Assembly: GCF_003148565.1 (NCBI RefSeq)
Contig: NZ_QGGL01000013.1
Location: forward strand, 62,001 to 126,000
DNA: 64,000 nucleotides
Direction: 5' to 3'
Source of the DNA: Tumebacillus permanentifrigoris
GTDB taxonomy: Bacteria; Bacillota; Bacilli; Tumebacillales; Tumebacillaceae
Positions 44,532 to 52,724 of this stretch are shown here, in pieces. The notes under the pieces are model-generated. The model saw nothing but the letters and a program-made list of their open reading frames with translations. It was not told where the DNA came from and ran no database searches. Each line of letters opens with the position of its first letter. Position 1 is the first letter of the stretch. The position numbers and the translations under genes are program-made.

Positions 44532-44933
44532 TCAAACCGGCGTTGTGCCATCTGGGTCTGCCTGCTCCTGGGCTTGCAGGCGATCCTGCAAACTCGGCAG
44601 CCGTTCCAACAGCCAGACTCGCACATCATCCGGCACTACAAAGCGGTTCACTTCCCGGTGCAACACCACCAGCCCGATGCTGTTCAATTCCTCCAGAAAG
44701 GCATCGATCTCACAGCGCTCCTGCAACGCCAGCCTCGTCAACGTCTGCCGTTCCGTCACAGACAGCGCGCCAACCAGCGCATCCCAATTCTGCGGGTTGT
44801 TCCAATAGCTCACCACCGCTTGGCGGTACTCGTCCTCCGTGTACGCATGGGGTACGCTCGGCTGATACAGCGTGTCATAGAGGTCAGCGATGTGATACAG
44901 CGGCAAAGTATGAAGATACTCGGAGAGCAACAT
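44532..44933 (-). CDS. Hypothetical protein, 133 residues
   Basis: Not recognised. A soluble, helix-rich acidic protein beginning MLLSEYLHTLPLYHIADLY, with a winged-helix-like middle (LTRLALQERCEIDAFLEEL, IGLVVLHREVNRFVVPDDV). It could be a helix-turn-helix or effector-domain protein, but no motif decides. The ATG ending at 44933 has GGAGGGGGT; the upstream extension lacks a ribosome site. Paired with the 25-residue microprotein. Confidence 0.75.
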   Translation of the reverse strand: MLLSEYLHTLPLYHIADLYDTLYQPSVPHAYTEDEYRQAVVSYWNNPQNWDALVGALSVTERQTLTRLALQERCEIDAFLEELNSIGLVVLHREVNRFVVPDDVRVWLLERLPSLQDRLQAQEQADPDGTTPV

Positions 44934-45073
44934 ATCAGACCCCCTCCAGCGGAAGTTTCTATGCTCGAATGTTATGAGTCGGGTAGGGGGCTTAGAACAA
45001 GTAGCGTTTTGAGGATGGCATTTATTATGTAGGAGAAAGTCGTAGTAAGTCGTATCATGTCGGATTAACTTTA

Positions 45074-45089
45074 ATGTACACATGTACAT
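45074..45089. promoter_or_regulatory. Palindrome, possible operator
   Basis: ATGTACA-CA-TGTACAT, a perfect 7-2-7 palindrome in the divergent region between the 133-residue gene and eutA, 24 bases before the eut -35 box. The binding protein is unknown. Confidence 0.4.
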
Positions 45090-45112
45090 ATTCCAATTTG
45101 CCCATTGTTGTA

Positions 45113-45141
45113 TTAAGATGATGCTTATCGAATGATATAAT
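45113..45141 (+). promoter_or_regulatory. Predicted eut operon promoter
   Basis: TTAAGA (45113-45118), 17-base spacer, consensus TATAAT (45136-45141). Confidence 0.55.
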
Positions 45142-45200
45142 AGACTCGTACTAGTAACGCAGGTAATGAGATCAAAAATGCCCTCAGGGAGGGAATCGAT

Positions 45201-46622
45201 TTGGACGAAATCATTTCTGTCGGATTGGACATTGGCAGTTCCACCACGAAGCTAGTCATCTCCCGATTGTATTTGGAAAATGTAGCGAGATTTGGCGGGA
45301 TGCCGCGCGTGCAAGTTGTTCAGCGCACCGTGTTCCACCAGAGCCGGATGTTTCAAACCCCTTTGCGCACACCGGATGAAGTAGACATCCCCGCAATTCA
45401 AGAGTTGCTCGCCGCAGAGTATGCGGTGGCAGGCATCGTCCCGACTGACGTTGGCAGTGGCGCGGTGATCATCACCGGTGAGACCGCGACCCGCACCAAC
45501 GCCAAAGCGGTCGTCGCTTCACTTGCCGAACGAGCAGGCGCTTTTGTCGTCGCCACGGCAGGTCCAGACTTGGAAGGAATTCTCGCCGGACGCGGTGCTC
45601 GGGCGGCCCAATGGTCCGAAGACACCCGACGCACGGTGGTCAATGTGGATATTGGTGGAGGGACGGCGAATCTGGCAGTGTTTACCAACGGAGTCGTGGT
45701 CGGCACCTGCACGCTGCACATCGGCGGCAAGATGCTGATCTGGGACGAGACGACCCAGCGCGTCACACGGATCGCCGAGCCGTTCCAACGCTATCTCGAT
45801 AGACTGGGGCTGCCCGTGCCCCTTGGAACCGAACTGACGGATGCTCTGCTACACGAGTTGACCGCTCCGGTTCGCGATACCCTGATCCGTTGCATCCGCA
45901 AGCAGATGAACGACACCGACCGCCTCCTGCTGCTCGGCCATGAACCGAACTGGCCAGATGACGTACAGGACGTCATGCTGTCTGGCGGCGTTCCGGCGAG
46001 TCTGGAGGAACAAGTGCTGGCGTTCACCGATTTTGGTCGCCCGTTGGCCGAGGCGCTGGTCACCGCTCCCGAACTGTTGGCCAAAAACGTCCGGGTCGCT
46101 GAAAACGCCGGACGTGCCACCGTCATCGGCGCGGGCGTGCAAAGCATCGAGGTCAGCGGCGCAACCGTGTACCTCACACCAGAAGAACTGCCGCTCAAAA
46201 ACATCCCCGTGCTGCCGTGCTCGTTGGCAGGCTTCACGCTGGAAGAATCGGAGGAGCAACTGCTGACCTACTTGGAAAGCGTCGTCTCCAACGCATTGCT
46301 TCCCGCACCGTGGGCGTTGTACGTGAGCGACCTGCCGGCGCGGATGTCCTTTGCGAAAATTACCCGGTTGGCGGGAGCGCTCGCTTCCTTGAGCGGTTGG
46401 GAGGTCATCGCGATGGAGGAGGACCTCGGTCTGGTGCTCGGACAAAGCATTGCGGCGTTGCGGACGGGGCAGACGCTGATCTGTCTGGATCAAGTGGAAC
46501 TCGGTCACGGCGATTACATCGACGTCGGAGCCCCGCTGGAGAGCGGTGTCGTGCCGCTCGTCGTGAAAACGCTCGTGTTTCCAAGCGAAACCCAACGCGA
46601 AGAGAGAGGGGTTTTACGATGA
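45201..46622 (+). CDS. eutA: Ethanolamine ammonia-lyase reactivating factor
   Basis: A 473-residue EutA with actin/Hsp70-like fold: phosphate-binding VGLDIGSSTTKLVISRL at the start, and VVNVDIGGGTANLAVF near residue 150. EutA exchanges damaged cobalamin from the ammonia-lyase using ATP. The start is TTG 45201 behind CAGGGAGGG. The stop overlaps eutB (ATGA). First gene of a compact eutA-eutB-eutC unit. Confidence 0.95.
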   Translation: MDEIISVGLDIGSSTTKLVISRLYLENVARFGGMPRVQVVQRTVFHQSRMFQTPLRTPDEVDIPAIQELLAAEYAVAGIVPTDVGSGAVIITGETATRTNAKAVVASLAERAGAFVVATAGPDLEGILAGRGARAAQWSEDTRRTVVNVDIGGGTANLAVFTNGVVVGTCTLHIGGKMLIWDETTQRVTRIAEPFQRYLDRLGLPVPLGTELTDALLHELTAPVRDTLIRCIRKQMNDTDRLLLLGHEPNWPDDVQDVMLSGGVPASLEEQVLAFTDFGRPLAEALVTAPELLAKNVRVAENAGRATVIGAGVQSIEVSGATVYLTPEELPLKNIPVLPCSLAGFTLEESEEQLLTYLESVVSNALLPAPWALYVSDLPARMSFAKITRLAGALASLSGWEVIAMEEDLGLVLGQSIAALRTGQTLICLDQVELGHGDYIDVGAPLESGVVPLVVKTLVFPSETQREERGVLR

Positions 46623-47998
46623 AGCTGACGACCGCCCTGCAAGGAGCCCACTATACATTTGCCGACCTCAAAGACCTGTTCGCCAAAGCCAACGAGGAGA
46701 AATCTGGCGACCAGCTCGCAGGACTCGCCGCGAGAAGCAGTCAGGAGCGCATCGCGGCCAAATGGTTGCTCAGTGAAATCACCCTCTCCGACATCCGCAA
46801 CAACCCGCTGATCCCACCCGAACAGGACGAAGTGTCGCGTCTCATCGAGGAAGCGGTCGACGAGAGCGTCTACCGGCAGTGGGCGGGCACGACGGTCAGC
46901 GGTCTGCGGGAGTGGTTGGTGCATCCAGAGACCAACAGCAAGGACATCCTGCACATCTCCAAAGGCCTGACCAGCGAGATGATCGCGGCGGTGGCCAAGA
47001 TCATGTCGAACCTCGACTTGATCCACGTCTCGGGAAAAATCAACGCGATCACCAGTTGCCGCACGGCGATCGGACACAAGGGCACGCTCGCCTCGCGCTT
47101 GCAGCCGAACCACCCGTCCGATGACCCGGATGGGGTGCGGGCGGTGATGTATGAGGGACTGTCCTTTGGCGTGGGCGATGCGTTGATCGGGATCAACCCG
47201 GTCATCGACACCTTCGAGAGCGTGAAGCGACTTTTTGATGTGATGAACGAAGTGGTGGAGAAGGAAGGCATCCCGACGCAATGCTCGGTGCTCTCTCACA
47301 TCACCACCCAGATGAAAGTCGCAGAAGCCGGTACGGCCTGTGACCTTTTTTTCCAAAGTCTCGCGGGTACGGAAGCGGGGAACAAGTCGTTTGGGATCTC
47401 TGTCGCGATGATGGACGAAGCGTATGAGTTGGCAAAGGCGCACAGTCGCCGTGGGCGGACGTATGGGCCGAACCGGATGTACTTTGAGACGGGGCAAGGT
47501 TCGGAGTTGTCGGCCGAGGCGCATCACGGGGTGGATCAGTTGACGCTCGAATCGCGTTGCTACGGGATGGCGAGACGCTACAATCCGTTCCTGCTGAACA
47601 CGGTGACAGGCTTTATGGGGCCGGAGTACACCTTCAGCGGCAAGCAGATCATCCGCAATGCGCTGGAGGATGTGTTCATGGGCAAGATGCACGGCCTGAC
47701 GATGGGCGCGGACGTCTGCTACACCAGTCACATCGCTTCCGACCAGAACGACATGGAGAACCTCGGCGTGTTGCTGACAGCAGCAGGGGTGCAATATCTG
47801 ATCGCGATCCCGATGGGGGATGACTGTATGTTGAACTACCAGTCGCTGTCCTTCCAAGACATCGCGTCGTTGCGGCAAACGCTTGGCAAGAAACCGGGTC
47901 ACGACTTTGCGCGTTGGTTGAGCGCTCGCGGGCTGTTCCATGAGGGCAGACCGTCCGAGCGGGCAGGCGACCTGCGCGTCTTGGTCGGAGGGAGGTAA
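46619..47998 (+). CDS. eutB: Ethanolamine ammonia-lyase large subunit
   Basis: A 459-residue EutB, the catalytic TIM-barrel subunit that with adenosylcobalamin splits ethanolamine into acetaldehyde and ammonia. It has the family stretches YTFADLKDLFAKANEEKSGD near the start, GTLASRLQPNHPSDDP and FYFETGQGSELSA-like LYFETGQ context (here MYFETGQGSELSAEAHHG). Start ATG 46619 overlaps the eutA stop; a long frame running back into eutA is not protein-like. Length is normal. Confidence 0.97.
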   Translation: MKLTTALQGAHYTFADLKDLFAKANEEKSGDQLAGLAARSSQERIAAKWLLSEITLSDIRNNPLIPPEQDEVSRLIEEAVDESVYRQWAGTTVSGLREWLVHPETNSKDILHISKGLTSEMIAAVAKIMSNLDLIHVSGKINAITSCRTAIGHKGTLASRLQPNHPSDDPDGVRAVMYEGLSFGVGDALIGINPVIDTFESVKRLFDVMNEVVEKEGIPTQCSVLSHITTQMKVAEAGTACDLFFQSLAGTEAGNKSFGISVAMMDEAYELAKAHSRRGRTYGPNRMYFETGQGSELSAEAHHGVDQLTLESRCYGMARRYNPFLLNTVTGFMGPEYTFSGKQIIRNALEDVFMGKMHGLTMGADVCYTSHIASDQNDMENLGVLLTAAGVQYLIAIPMGDDCMLNYQSLSFQDIASLRQTLGKKPGHDFARWLSARGLFHEGRPSERAGDLRVLVGGR

Positions 47999-48002
47999 GA
48001 GG

Positions 48003-48701
48003 ATGTCGAGTCAACTGGAACAGTTGTTGAAGTCCACACCAGCCCGTCTGCATGTGGGCGGGTCTGTGATGCGACCGAGCACGCAGGCGATGCTCAAGAT
48101 GTGGGCAGACCATGCGGCGGCGATGGATACGGTGTTTGGTGATGTGAATCCCCAGGTGTTAGAGCCGTTCGACCTCGTCTGGTTGCAGTCGCGTGCTGCC
48201 GAGACCAAGAAAATCTACCTGGCGCGTCCAGACTTAGGCCGCCTGTTGCACCCGGACAGTGCTGAACTGCTGGTGGAAAAAGGCACCCAAGGTGCGGATG
48301 TGCAAGTGCTGATCTCCAATGGGCTGAGTTCGGAAGCGATCAATGAGAACATCTCCGATGTGTATCCTGCTTTTTTGCAATCTTGCAAACAATACGGGCT
48401 GTCCGTACCGCAGGCATTCTACATCGAGAATGGACGCGTTGCGTTGATGGACGAGGTCGGGGAGTTGTTGAAGCCCAAGGCGGTGGTGATCTTCATCGGG
48501 GAACGCCCTGGACTTGCCAACCCGGCGTCGCTCTCCGCATACTTCTGCTACCAACCGCGCAAGGGCACGATCGAAGCCGAGCGCATGGTGATCTCGAACA
48601 TCTCGCAGCAGGGCACACCACCGTTGGAGGCGGGTGCGCATCTGGGCGCGTTGATGCGGAAAATCATCGACAAGCAGGCCAGCGGGATCAACTTGGTGTA
48701 G
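48003..48701 (+). CDS. eutC: Ethanolamine ammonia-lyase small subunit
   Basis: A 232-residue EutC, which with EutB binds cobalamin. Recognisable: YLARPDLGRLLHPDS, VQVLISNGLSSEAIN, FIGERPGLANPASLSAYF and the end GTPPLEAGAHLGALMRKI. It is shorter than the enterobacterial protein, whose N-terminus is longer; the conserved core is complete. ATG 48003 sits in GGAGGTAAGAGG, 4 bases after eutB. No shell proteins, permease or aldehyde dehydrogenase follow. Confidence 0.96.
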   Translation: MSSQLEQLLKSTPARLHVGGSVMRPSTQAMLKMWADHAAAMDTVFGDVNPQVLEPFDLVWLQSRAAETKKIYLARPDLGRLLHPDSAELLVEKGTQGADVQVLISNGLSSEAINENISDVYPAFLQSCKQYGLSVPQAFYIENGRVALMDEVGELLKPKAVVIFIGERPGLANPASLSAYFCYQPRKGTIEAERMVISNISQQGTPPLEAGAHLGALMRKIIDKQASGINLV

Positions 48702-48722
48702 AGCGTAGCAAGTCGAAACGAG

Positions 48723-48758
48723 AAAAGGCTGAGTGCGCACGTCGCACTCAGCCTTTTT
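48723..48758 (+). terminator. eut operon terminator
   Basis: AAAAGGCTGAGTGC / GCACTCAGCCTTTTT with a 7-base loop. Confidence 0.93.
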
Positions 48759-48767
48759 AAGCGTAGT

Positions 48768-48790
48768 AAAAAAAGCCCACGAGGGGCTTT
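48768..48790 (-). terminator. Terminator of the minus-strand small-protein unit
   Basis: Read on the minus strand: AAAGCCC, 5-base loop, GGGCTTT then T-run. It follows the 68-residue gene by 17 bases. Confidence 0.75.
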
Positions 48791-48806
48791 GCGAGCAATG
48801 AAAGAA

Positions 48807-49013
48807 TTAGAGCCGGAAGAAGTGGTCCAGCCATTGTAACAGCGGCCAAGACTTTCTCGGCGGTATTGGTGTGTGGTTCTCATGGACGTTTGCTAGGAAG
48901 GTGGTGAAGGTGGTGTGTCGGGCAGGAAGAATGGACTTGGACGTTCTCGCAACCACAACTGCGTACTCCGTTCCGTGCTCGGTGGTACCGTTATGTTTTT
49001 TAATGACCATCAT
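48807..49013 (-). CDS. 68-residue protein with TSKSILPA motif
   Basis: A basic, His- and Thr-rich small protein not matching any family I know. Its start (ATGATG, GGAGGA upstream) overlaps the stop of the 281-residue gene (ATGA), so translation is coupled. The stretch EHGTEYAVVVARTSKSILPAR recurs in part in the 55-residue protein at 49932-50099 (DGHGIEILHIQ, TSKSILPAK), showing that the two are paralogous. The tail WLDHFF is aromatic. No signal peptide. Confidence 0.65.
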   Translation of the reverse strand: MMVIKKHNGTTEHGTEYAVVVARTSKSILPARHTTFTTFLANVHENHTPIPPRKSWPLLQWLDHFFRL

Positions 49014-49855
49014 GACGATCGTCCTCCTTCCATCCTTACTTTGTATTTTACCATTATATTCATAAGCTTGTCCATGTAGGTAATGAGTTGAACCGCAGAT
49101 ACGGAGGCATAGAACTTCAGGACAGCTTCTTCGGTCAAGGCCTCGGCTTTGGGAATGAAAATGACAAACCCGAATTGGAGCCGCGTGCCTTGATTCCTGA
49201 CCAGACCGATCGCTTCCATGTCGTGCCTTGGAACCGATTGCATCAAATTGCCTTTGAGATAGTGGGTTCCGTTGAAGTGTGTTAAGACCCAGTCGATCGC
49301 GTCCATGTCATGGTGTACCAGAGTTCTTCGTCTACCAACACTCACCATTGTGAATTTGTCTTGGTCATCGCCAACGAGAAAAGCGTACCGAAATTTAGGT
49401 AACGGAATCCCTTTGAAGGAATCCAAGATCATATCCCCTACATGGCTTAACAAGTCTTCGAGGGCCGCCACAGATTGATCATCTGTGACATCATCCCGTT
49501 CGATGACCTCCATCGCGGTAGCAATTTCGTTTATGTAGAGCTCCAATTTCGGCGCCACAAGAGGCTGCTGCTGCGGGGGGACTTTTTGGGGGATGAGCAG
49601 TCGAAACAGTCGGTAGAGGCTCATCAACACAGCATAGTAGATCGCCGTGCAGAGCACCCAATAGAGAATCTTCAAAATGTCTGGGGTCGTATCTCCGGGA
49701 AGCAGTTCCACGCCTAGATAGGCGAAGGGAATCCCGAACAACGTCGCGATCGACTTCGTATCTGCGATCAAGGAAGCGATCACCTCTCCGACGAAAATCG
49801 CCAGTATGGGGGAACTTTGGATCAACCCCCAAAGCTTCGTGAAAAACGGCTTCAT
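49010..49855 (-). CDS. Membrane protein with C-terminal GAF-like domain
   Basis: 281 residues: two to three hydrophobic segments in the first 90 (LAIFVGEVIASLIAD; ILYWVLCTAIYYAVLMSLY), then a soluble domain of about 180 residues with GAF-like alternation (FRYAFLVGDDQDKFTMVSVG, RLQFGFVIFIPK). No named family recognised. It may sense a small molecule or partner for the coupled 68-residue protein. ATG ends at 49855; the gene has no near homologue in the window. Confidence 0.78.
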   Translation of the reverse strand: MKPFFTKLWGLIQSSPILAIFVGEVIASLIADTKSIATLFGIPFAYLGVELLPGDTTPDILKILYWVLCTAIYYAVLMSLYRLFRLLIPQKVPPQQQPLVAPKLELYINEIATAMEVIERDDVTDDQSVAALEDLLSHVGDMILDSFKGIPLPKFRYAFLVGDDQDKFTMVSVGRRRTLVHHDMDAIDWVLTHFNGTHYLKGNLMQSVPRHDMEAIGLVRNQGTRLQFGFVIFIPKAEALTEEAVLKFYASVSAVQLITYMDKLMNIMVKYKVRMEGGRSS

Positions 49856-49920
49856 CAGTGCGCCTCCCGCATCAGAATGAGTGCAAATAACATTATACTA
49901 TAGATTACTTTGCACTCAAC

Positions 49921-49950
49921 AAAAAGAGCCCTTACTTGGGCTCTTTTTTT
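49921..49950. terminator. Bidirectional terminator
   Basis: AAAAAGAGCCC / GGGCTCTTTTT with a 6-base loop. The stop codon of the 55-residue gene lies in the loop. Confidence 0.9.
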
Positions 49951-50099
49951 GTTACGATTTCAAAGGAGTAGCCTGGCTTGGCGGGGAGGATCGACTTGCT
50001 GGTTTGAATGTGGAGAATCTCAATCCCGTGACCGTCTGCAATTTCAAGGAACCGATGGTCTAGAACTTGTGCTTTCCTCGCAATGCGCTTCCAAAACAT
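49932..50099 (-). CDS. 55-residue protein with TSKSILPA motif
   Basis: A short frame with a good ribosome site (GGAGGGGCGAG before the ATG ending at 50099), ending within the terminator hairpin. It shares HGxE, TSKSILPA and a following aromatic residue with the 68-residue protein nearby. Basic N-terminus (MFWKRIARKAQ) and no membrane helix. Unknown function. It is in the same direction as the PH-like gene 57 bases upstream and may share its transcript. Confidence 0.6.
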   Translation of the reverse strand: MFWKRIARKAQVLDHRFLEIADGHGIEILHIQTSKSILPAKPGYSFEIVTKKEPK

Positions 50100-50156
50100 C
50101 TCGCCCCTCCGTTCCGGCCCGATCCCTAGCAGTATCGACAGGAAAACGACTTCTAC

Positions 50157-50585
50157 TCATCGCCAATACTCCACCCGCGCCCGCGGCCGCCGATCGGTCA
50201 GCGGGATGGCATGCCGGCGCGAAAACTCTTCCAGTGCGCGCAGGGCGGCTGCATAATCATCGACATGCAAACGGATGACTCGATTGCGTTGCTCCAGCCG
50301 GATCACGAGGGCATTGTTTTTGACCAGAAAAAATTCGTAGATCTCCTCGTGGTGGTATCGTTGCTGGAAACGCCCGCGGTCGATGCGCAAGTGCTGGTCG
50401 CCCACCGCGAACTCGCGCGTGCGCAACACCGTGCGAAACATCAACACGAGGAAAAACGTGATCAATACGATTAAATTGAATGTCCACGCTGGTTGGATGA
50501 TCGCCAGCGTCATCGGGACTAATGGGAACAAAAGCGACAGGAACAAGTAGCGTTGCGGATCACGGATTCGAAAGGTGCGCGTCAT
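50157..50585 (-). CDS. Small membrane protein with bacterial PH-like domain
   Basis: 142 residues: two N-terminal membrane helices (about 12-50), then a beta-rich domain (TREFAVGDQHLRIDRGRF; EEIYEFFLVKNNALVIRLEQ) and a final helix, the layout of YcxB/bPH-type membrane proteins. The function of these is unknown. GGAGTGATG precedes the ATG ending at 50585. Confidence 0.72.
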   Translation of the reverse strand: MTRTFRIRDPQRYLFLSLLFPLVPMTLAIIQPAWTFNLIVLITFFLVLMFRTVLRTREFAVGDQHLRIDRGRFQQRYHHEEIYEFFLVKNNALVIRLEQRNRVIRLHVDDYAAALRALEEFSRRHAIPLTDRRPRARVEYWR

Positions 50586-50665
50586 GCTGTCATCACTCCG
50601 TAAGCGTAGTGCTACAGTCTATGGCAGCTCCCGTCGCACTATGACGGGTTTTGAGCAAGGTGCAA

Positions 50666-50709
50666 AATATCGAACGTTACGAAAAACCTCACACGTAATG
50701 TTCGGTTTT
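50666..50709. promoter_or_regulatory. Paired PurR boxes of the pur operon
   Basis: AATATCGAACGTT (50666-50678) and, inverted, AATGTTCGGTTTT (50697-50709; reverse complement AAAACCGAACATT is an exact PurBox AWWWCCGAACWWT). The spacing is 18 bases, as in B. subtilis. Confidence 0.9.
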
Positions 50710-50711
50710 TG

Positions 50712-50740
50712 TTGACTGTGAAATGCTAGAGTGGTATTCT
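50712..50740 (+). promoter_or_regulatory. purE operon promoter
   Basis: TTGACT (50712-50717), 17-base spacer, TATTCT (50735-50740), directly after the second PurR box. Confidence 0.8.
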
Positions 50741-50770
50741 TGTAGTAGACAGTACAACAAAACTTAATAT

Positions 50771-50837
50771 CTCGTATATGCTTGGGAATCTGGCCCGAGC
50801 GTCTCTACCTGGCAACCGGAAATTGCCGGACTACGAG
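50771..50837 (+). promoter_or_regulatory. Guanine-type purine riboswitch aptamer (pur leader)
   Basis: P1 is CTCGTA/TACGAG, identical to the guaA leader. GTCTCTACC in J2/3 and GGACTACGAG at the end, with C at the specificity position, indicate guanine or hypoxanthine. The L3 loop (ACCGGAAAT) differs from the usual CCGTAAA. Confidence 0.92.
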
Positions 50838-50939
50838 TTGAAAGCGAATCTAGGGTTCCGCTTTGCCTGCATGGGCAAAGGCTTGGACCGAGCGATTCGA
50901 ATGTCCGCCTGTGATGGACGGACATGACACCGAAGGGAC

Positions 50940-51010
50940 AAAAGCCCAGGCGGGTAGGTTTCACTCTATGGTAGAACAATAGAGCGAAGTCTACCCAGCT
51001 GGGCTTTTTT
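50940..51010 (+). terminator. Riboswitch-controlled terminator before purE
   Basis: A very long hairpin: AAAGCCCAG..GGGTAG..CTCTAT pairs with ATAGAG..CTACCC..CTGGGCTTT, then T6, 42 bases before the purE start. Confidence 0.92.
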
Positions 51011-51052
51011 GCATGACCATACTTTACGATGCGACTACGGAGGGACAACAAC

Positions 51053-51565
51053 ATGGCGAAAAAAGTATTGATTCTCATGGGCAGTGATTCCGATCTCAAG
51101 ATCATGAACGAAGCGGCAAAAGCGTTGACTGCGCTGGACGTCGAGACGGAGATGCGCATCTCCTCGGCACACCGCGTGCCGGATAAAACGATGGGCCTCG
51201 CACGCGAGGCAAAAGCAAACGGATTCGGCGCGATCATCGCAGGTGCTGGCTTGGCCGCCCATCTGCCGGGTGTCGTCGCAGCCTGCACCACACTGCCTGT
51301 GATCGGCGTTCCGATCCAAGGCGGCGCGATCCAAGGGCTCGATGCCCTCTACGCGATCGTCCAGATGCCAAAGGGCATCCCGGTTGCAACCGTCGCGATC
51401 AACGGCGCCTTCAACGCGGGCCTGCTGGCCGCGCAAATCCTCGCCACGGGCGATGACGCACTCGCAGAACGCCTCCTCACCTACCGCGAACAACTCGCGA
51501 CGGAAGTGAAAGCCAAGGACGAGAAACTGCAAACGATCGGCGTAGACGCCTACCTGTCGAACTAA
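51053..51565 (+). CDS. purE: N5-carboxyaminoimidazole ribonucleotide mutase
   Basis: A 170-residue class I PurE with [11 protein letters not shown] at the start, the active-site SSAHRVPDK, and [15 protein letters not shown]. Class I PurE normally rearranges N5-CAIR made by PurK, yet no purK follows here. ATG 51053 follows CGGAGGG. First gene of the pur operon. Confidence 0.98.
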   Translation: MAKKVLILMGSDSDLKIMNEAAKALTALDVETEMRISSAHRVPDKTMGLAREAKANGFGAIIAGAGLAAHLPGVVAACTTLPVIGVPIQGGAIQGLDALYAIVQMPKGIPVATVAINGAFNAGLLAAQILATGDDALAERLLTYREQLATEVKAKDEKLQTIGVDAYLSN

Positions 51566-51756
51566 CCCAAGTACAACAAACGGACTCCGACGAAGAGTCC
51601 GCGAATCGATCGAACCGGAGCGCAACGCAACCGGGACGTTTTCCCTGGGACTTTCCCTGCTGCTGTCTAACTTACTTGACCGTGGAAGGACAGGGTGGAA
51701 AGTCCCGCAAGTTTCTCATACGACATCCTAACTCAAACTCAGGAGGTTCTCCCCTC
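51566..51756 (+). other. purE-purC gap where purK and purB would be expected
   Basis: 191 bases without a gene. It has a CGGACTC/GAGTCCG hairpin (51581-51601) with no T-run, so it is not a clear terminator. In B. subtilis purK and purB occupy this position. Confidence 0.6.
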
Positions 51757-52476
51757 ATGGCTACTAAAGGTGCAATGCTCTACGAAGGCAAGGCGAAAAA
51801 AGTCTACGTCACCGAACATGACGATCTCTATATTGTGGAATACAAAGACGACGCTACCGCATTCAACGGTGAGAAAAAAGGCCAGATCACAGGCAAAGGC
51901 CAACTGAACAACGCGATTTCCACGATCTTCATGGAAATGCTCAACTCCCGCGGCATCCCGACCCACTTCGTGGAGAAGCTCAACGACCGCGAACAGCTCG
52001 TCAAAAAAGTCGAGATCGTCCTGCTGGAAGTTGTCGTGCGCAACGTCGCCGCCGGCTCGCTTGCCAAACGCCTCGGCCTGCCGGAAGGAACAGTCCTCCC
52101 GAAAACGGTCGTCGAGTTCTACTACAAAAATGACGACCTTGGCGATCCGTTGATCAACGATTCGCACATCGAAGTGCTCGAACTCGCGACCAAGGACATC
52201 ACCACAAAAATGGAGCAATATGGCCGTCAGATCAACGACATCCTCGTCGACTACATGAAGCAACGCAACGTCATCCTCGTCGACTTCAAGCTTGAATTCG
52301 GCATCACCCCGGCAGGCGACCTGATCCTCGCCGACGAGATCTCCCCGGACACCTGCCGTTTCTGGGACGCAGATACCATGGAGAAGCTCGACAAAGACCG
52401 CTTCCGCCGCGATCTCGGTGGAGTGGAAGAAGCGTACCAAGAAATGTTGCGCCGACTGGGAGGAGTAGAAGTATGA
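51757..52476 (+). CDS. purC: SAICAR synthetase
   Basis: A 239-residue Pur[11 protein letters not shown] at the start, [15 protein letters not shown], and [14 protein letters not shown] near the end. It joins CAIR and aspartate using ATP. CAGGAGGT precedes ATG 51757. The stop overlaps purS. Confidence 0.98.
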   Translation: MATKGAMLYEGKAKKVYVTEHDDLYIVEYKDDATAFNGEKKGQITGKGQLNNAISTIFMEMLNSRGIPTHFVEKLNDREQLVKKVEIVLLEVVVRNVAAGSLAKRLGLPEGTVLPKTVVEFYYKNDDLGDPLINDSHIEVLELATKDITTKMEQYGRQINDILVDYMKQRNVILVDFKLEFGITPAGDLILADEISPDTCRFWDADTMEKLDKDRFRRDLGGVEEAYQEMLRRLGGVEV

Positions 52477-52721
52477 TGATCGCACGCATCCACGTGACCC
52501 TCAAAGCATCCGTTCTCGACCCGCAAGGTTCTGCTGTCACCAAGTCCCTGCACGCGCTGGGCTATGATGAAGTCACGGACGTTCGCATCGGCAAATACCT
52601 CGAAATCAAAATCGACACCACCGACAAGGCAGTCGCAGAGGAACGCATCACGGAAATGTGTGAAAAACTGCTCGCCAACACGGTCATCGAGAAGTACGAA
52701 TTCGTTTTGATGGAGGCGTAA
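52473..52721 (+). CDS. purS: FGAM synthase subunit PurS
   Basis: An 82-residue PurS that bridges PurQ and the small type of PurL. Typical [19 protein letters not shown] start and [16 protein letters not shown]. Overlaps purC by 4 bases; an ATG one codon later is equally possible. Confidence 0.97.
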   Translation: MMIARIHVTLKASVLDPQGSAVTKSLHALGYDEVTDVRIGKYLEIKIDTTDKAVAEERITEMCEKLLANTVIEKYEFVLMEA

Positions 52722-52724
52722 AAA

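Noticed and set aside
46217-46618. Upstream extension of eutB into eutA
   Set aside because: Composition is not protein-like; ATG 46619 fits the family N-terminus and overlaps the eutA stop.
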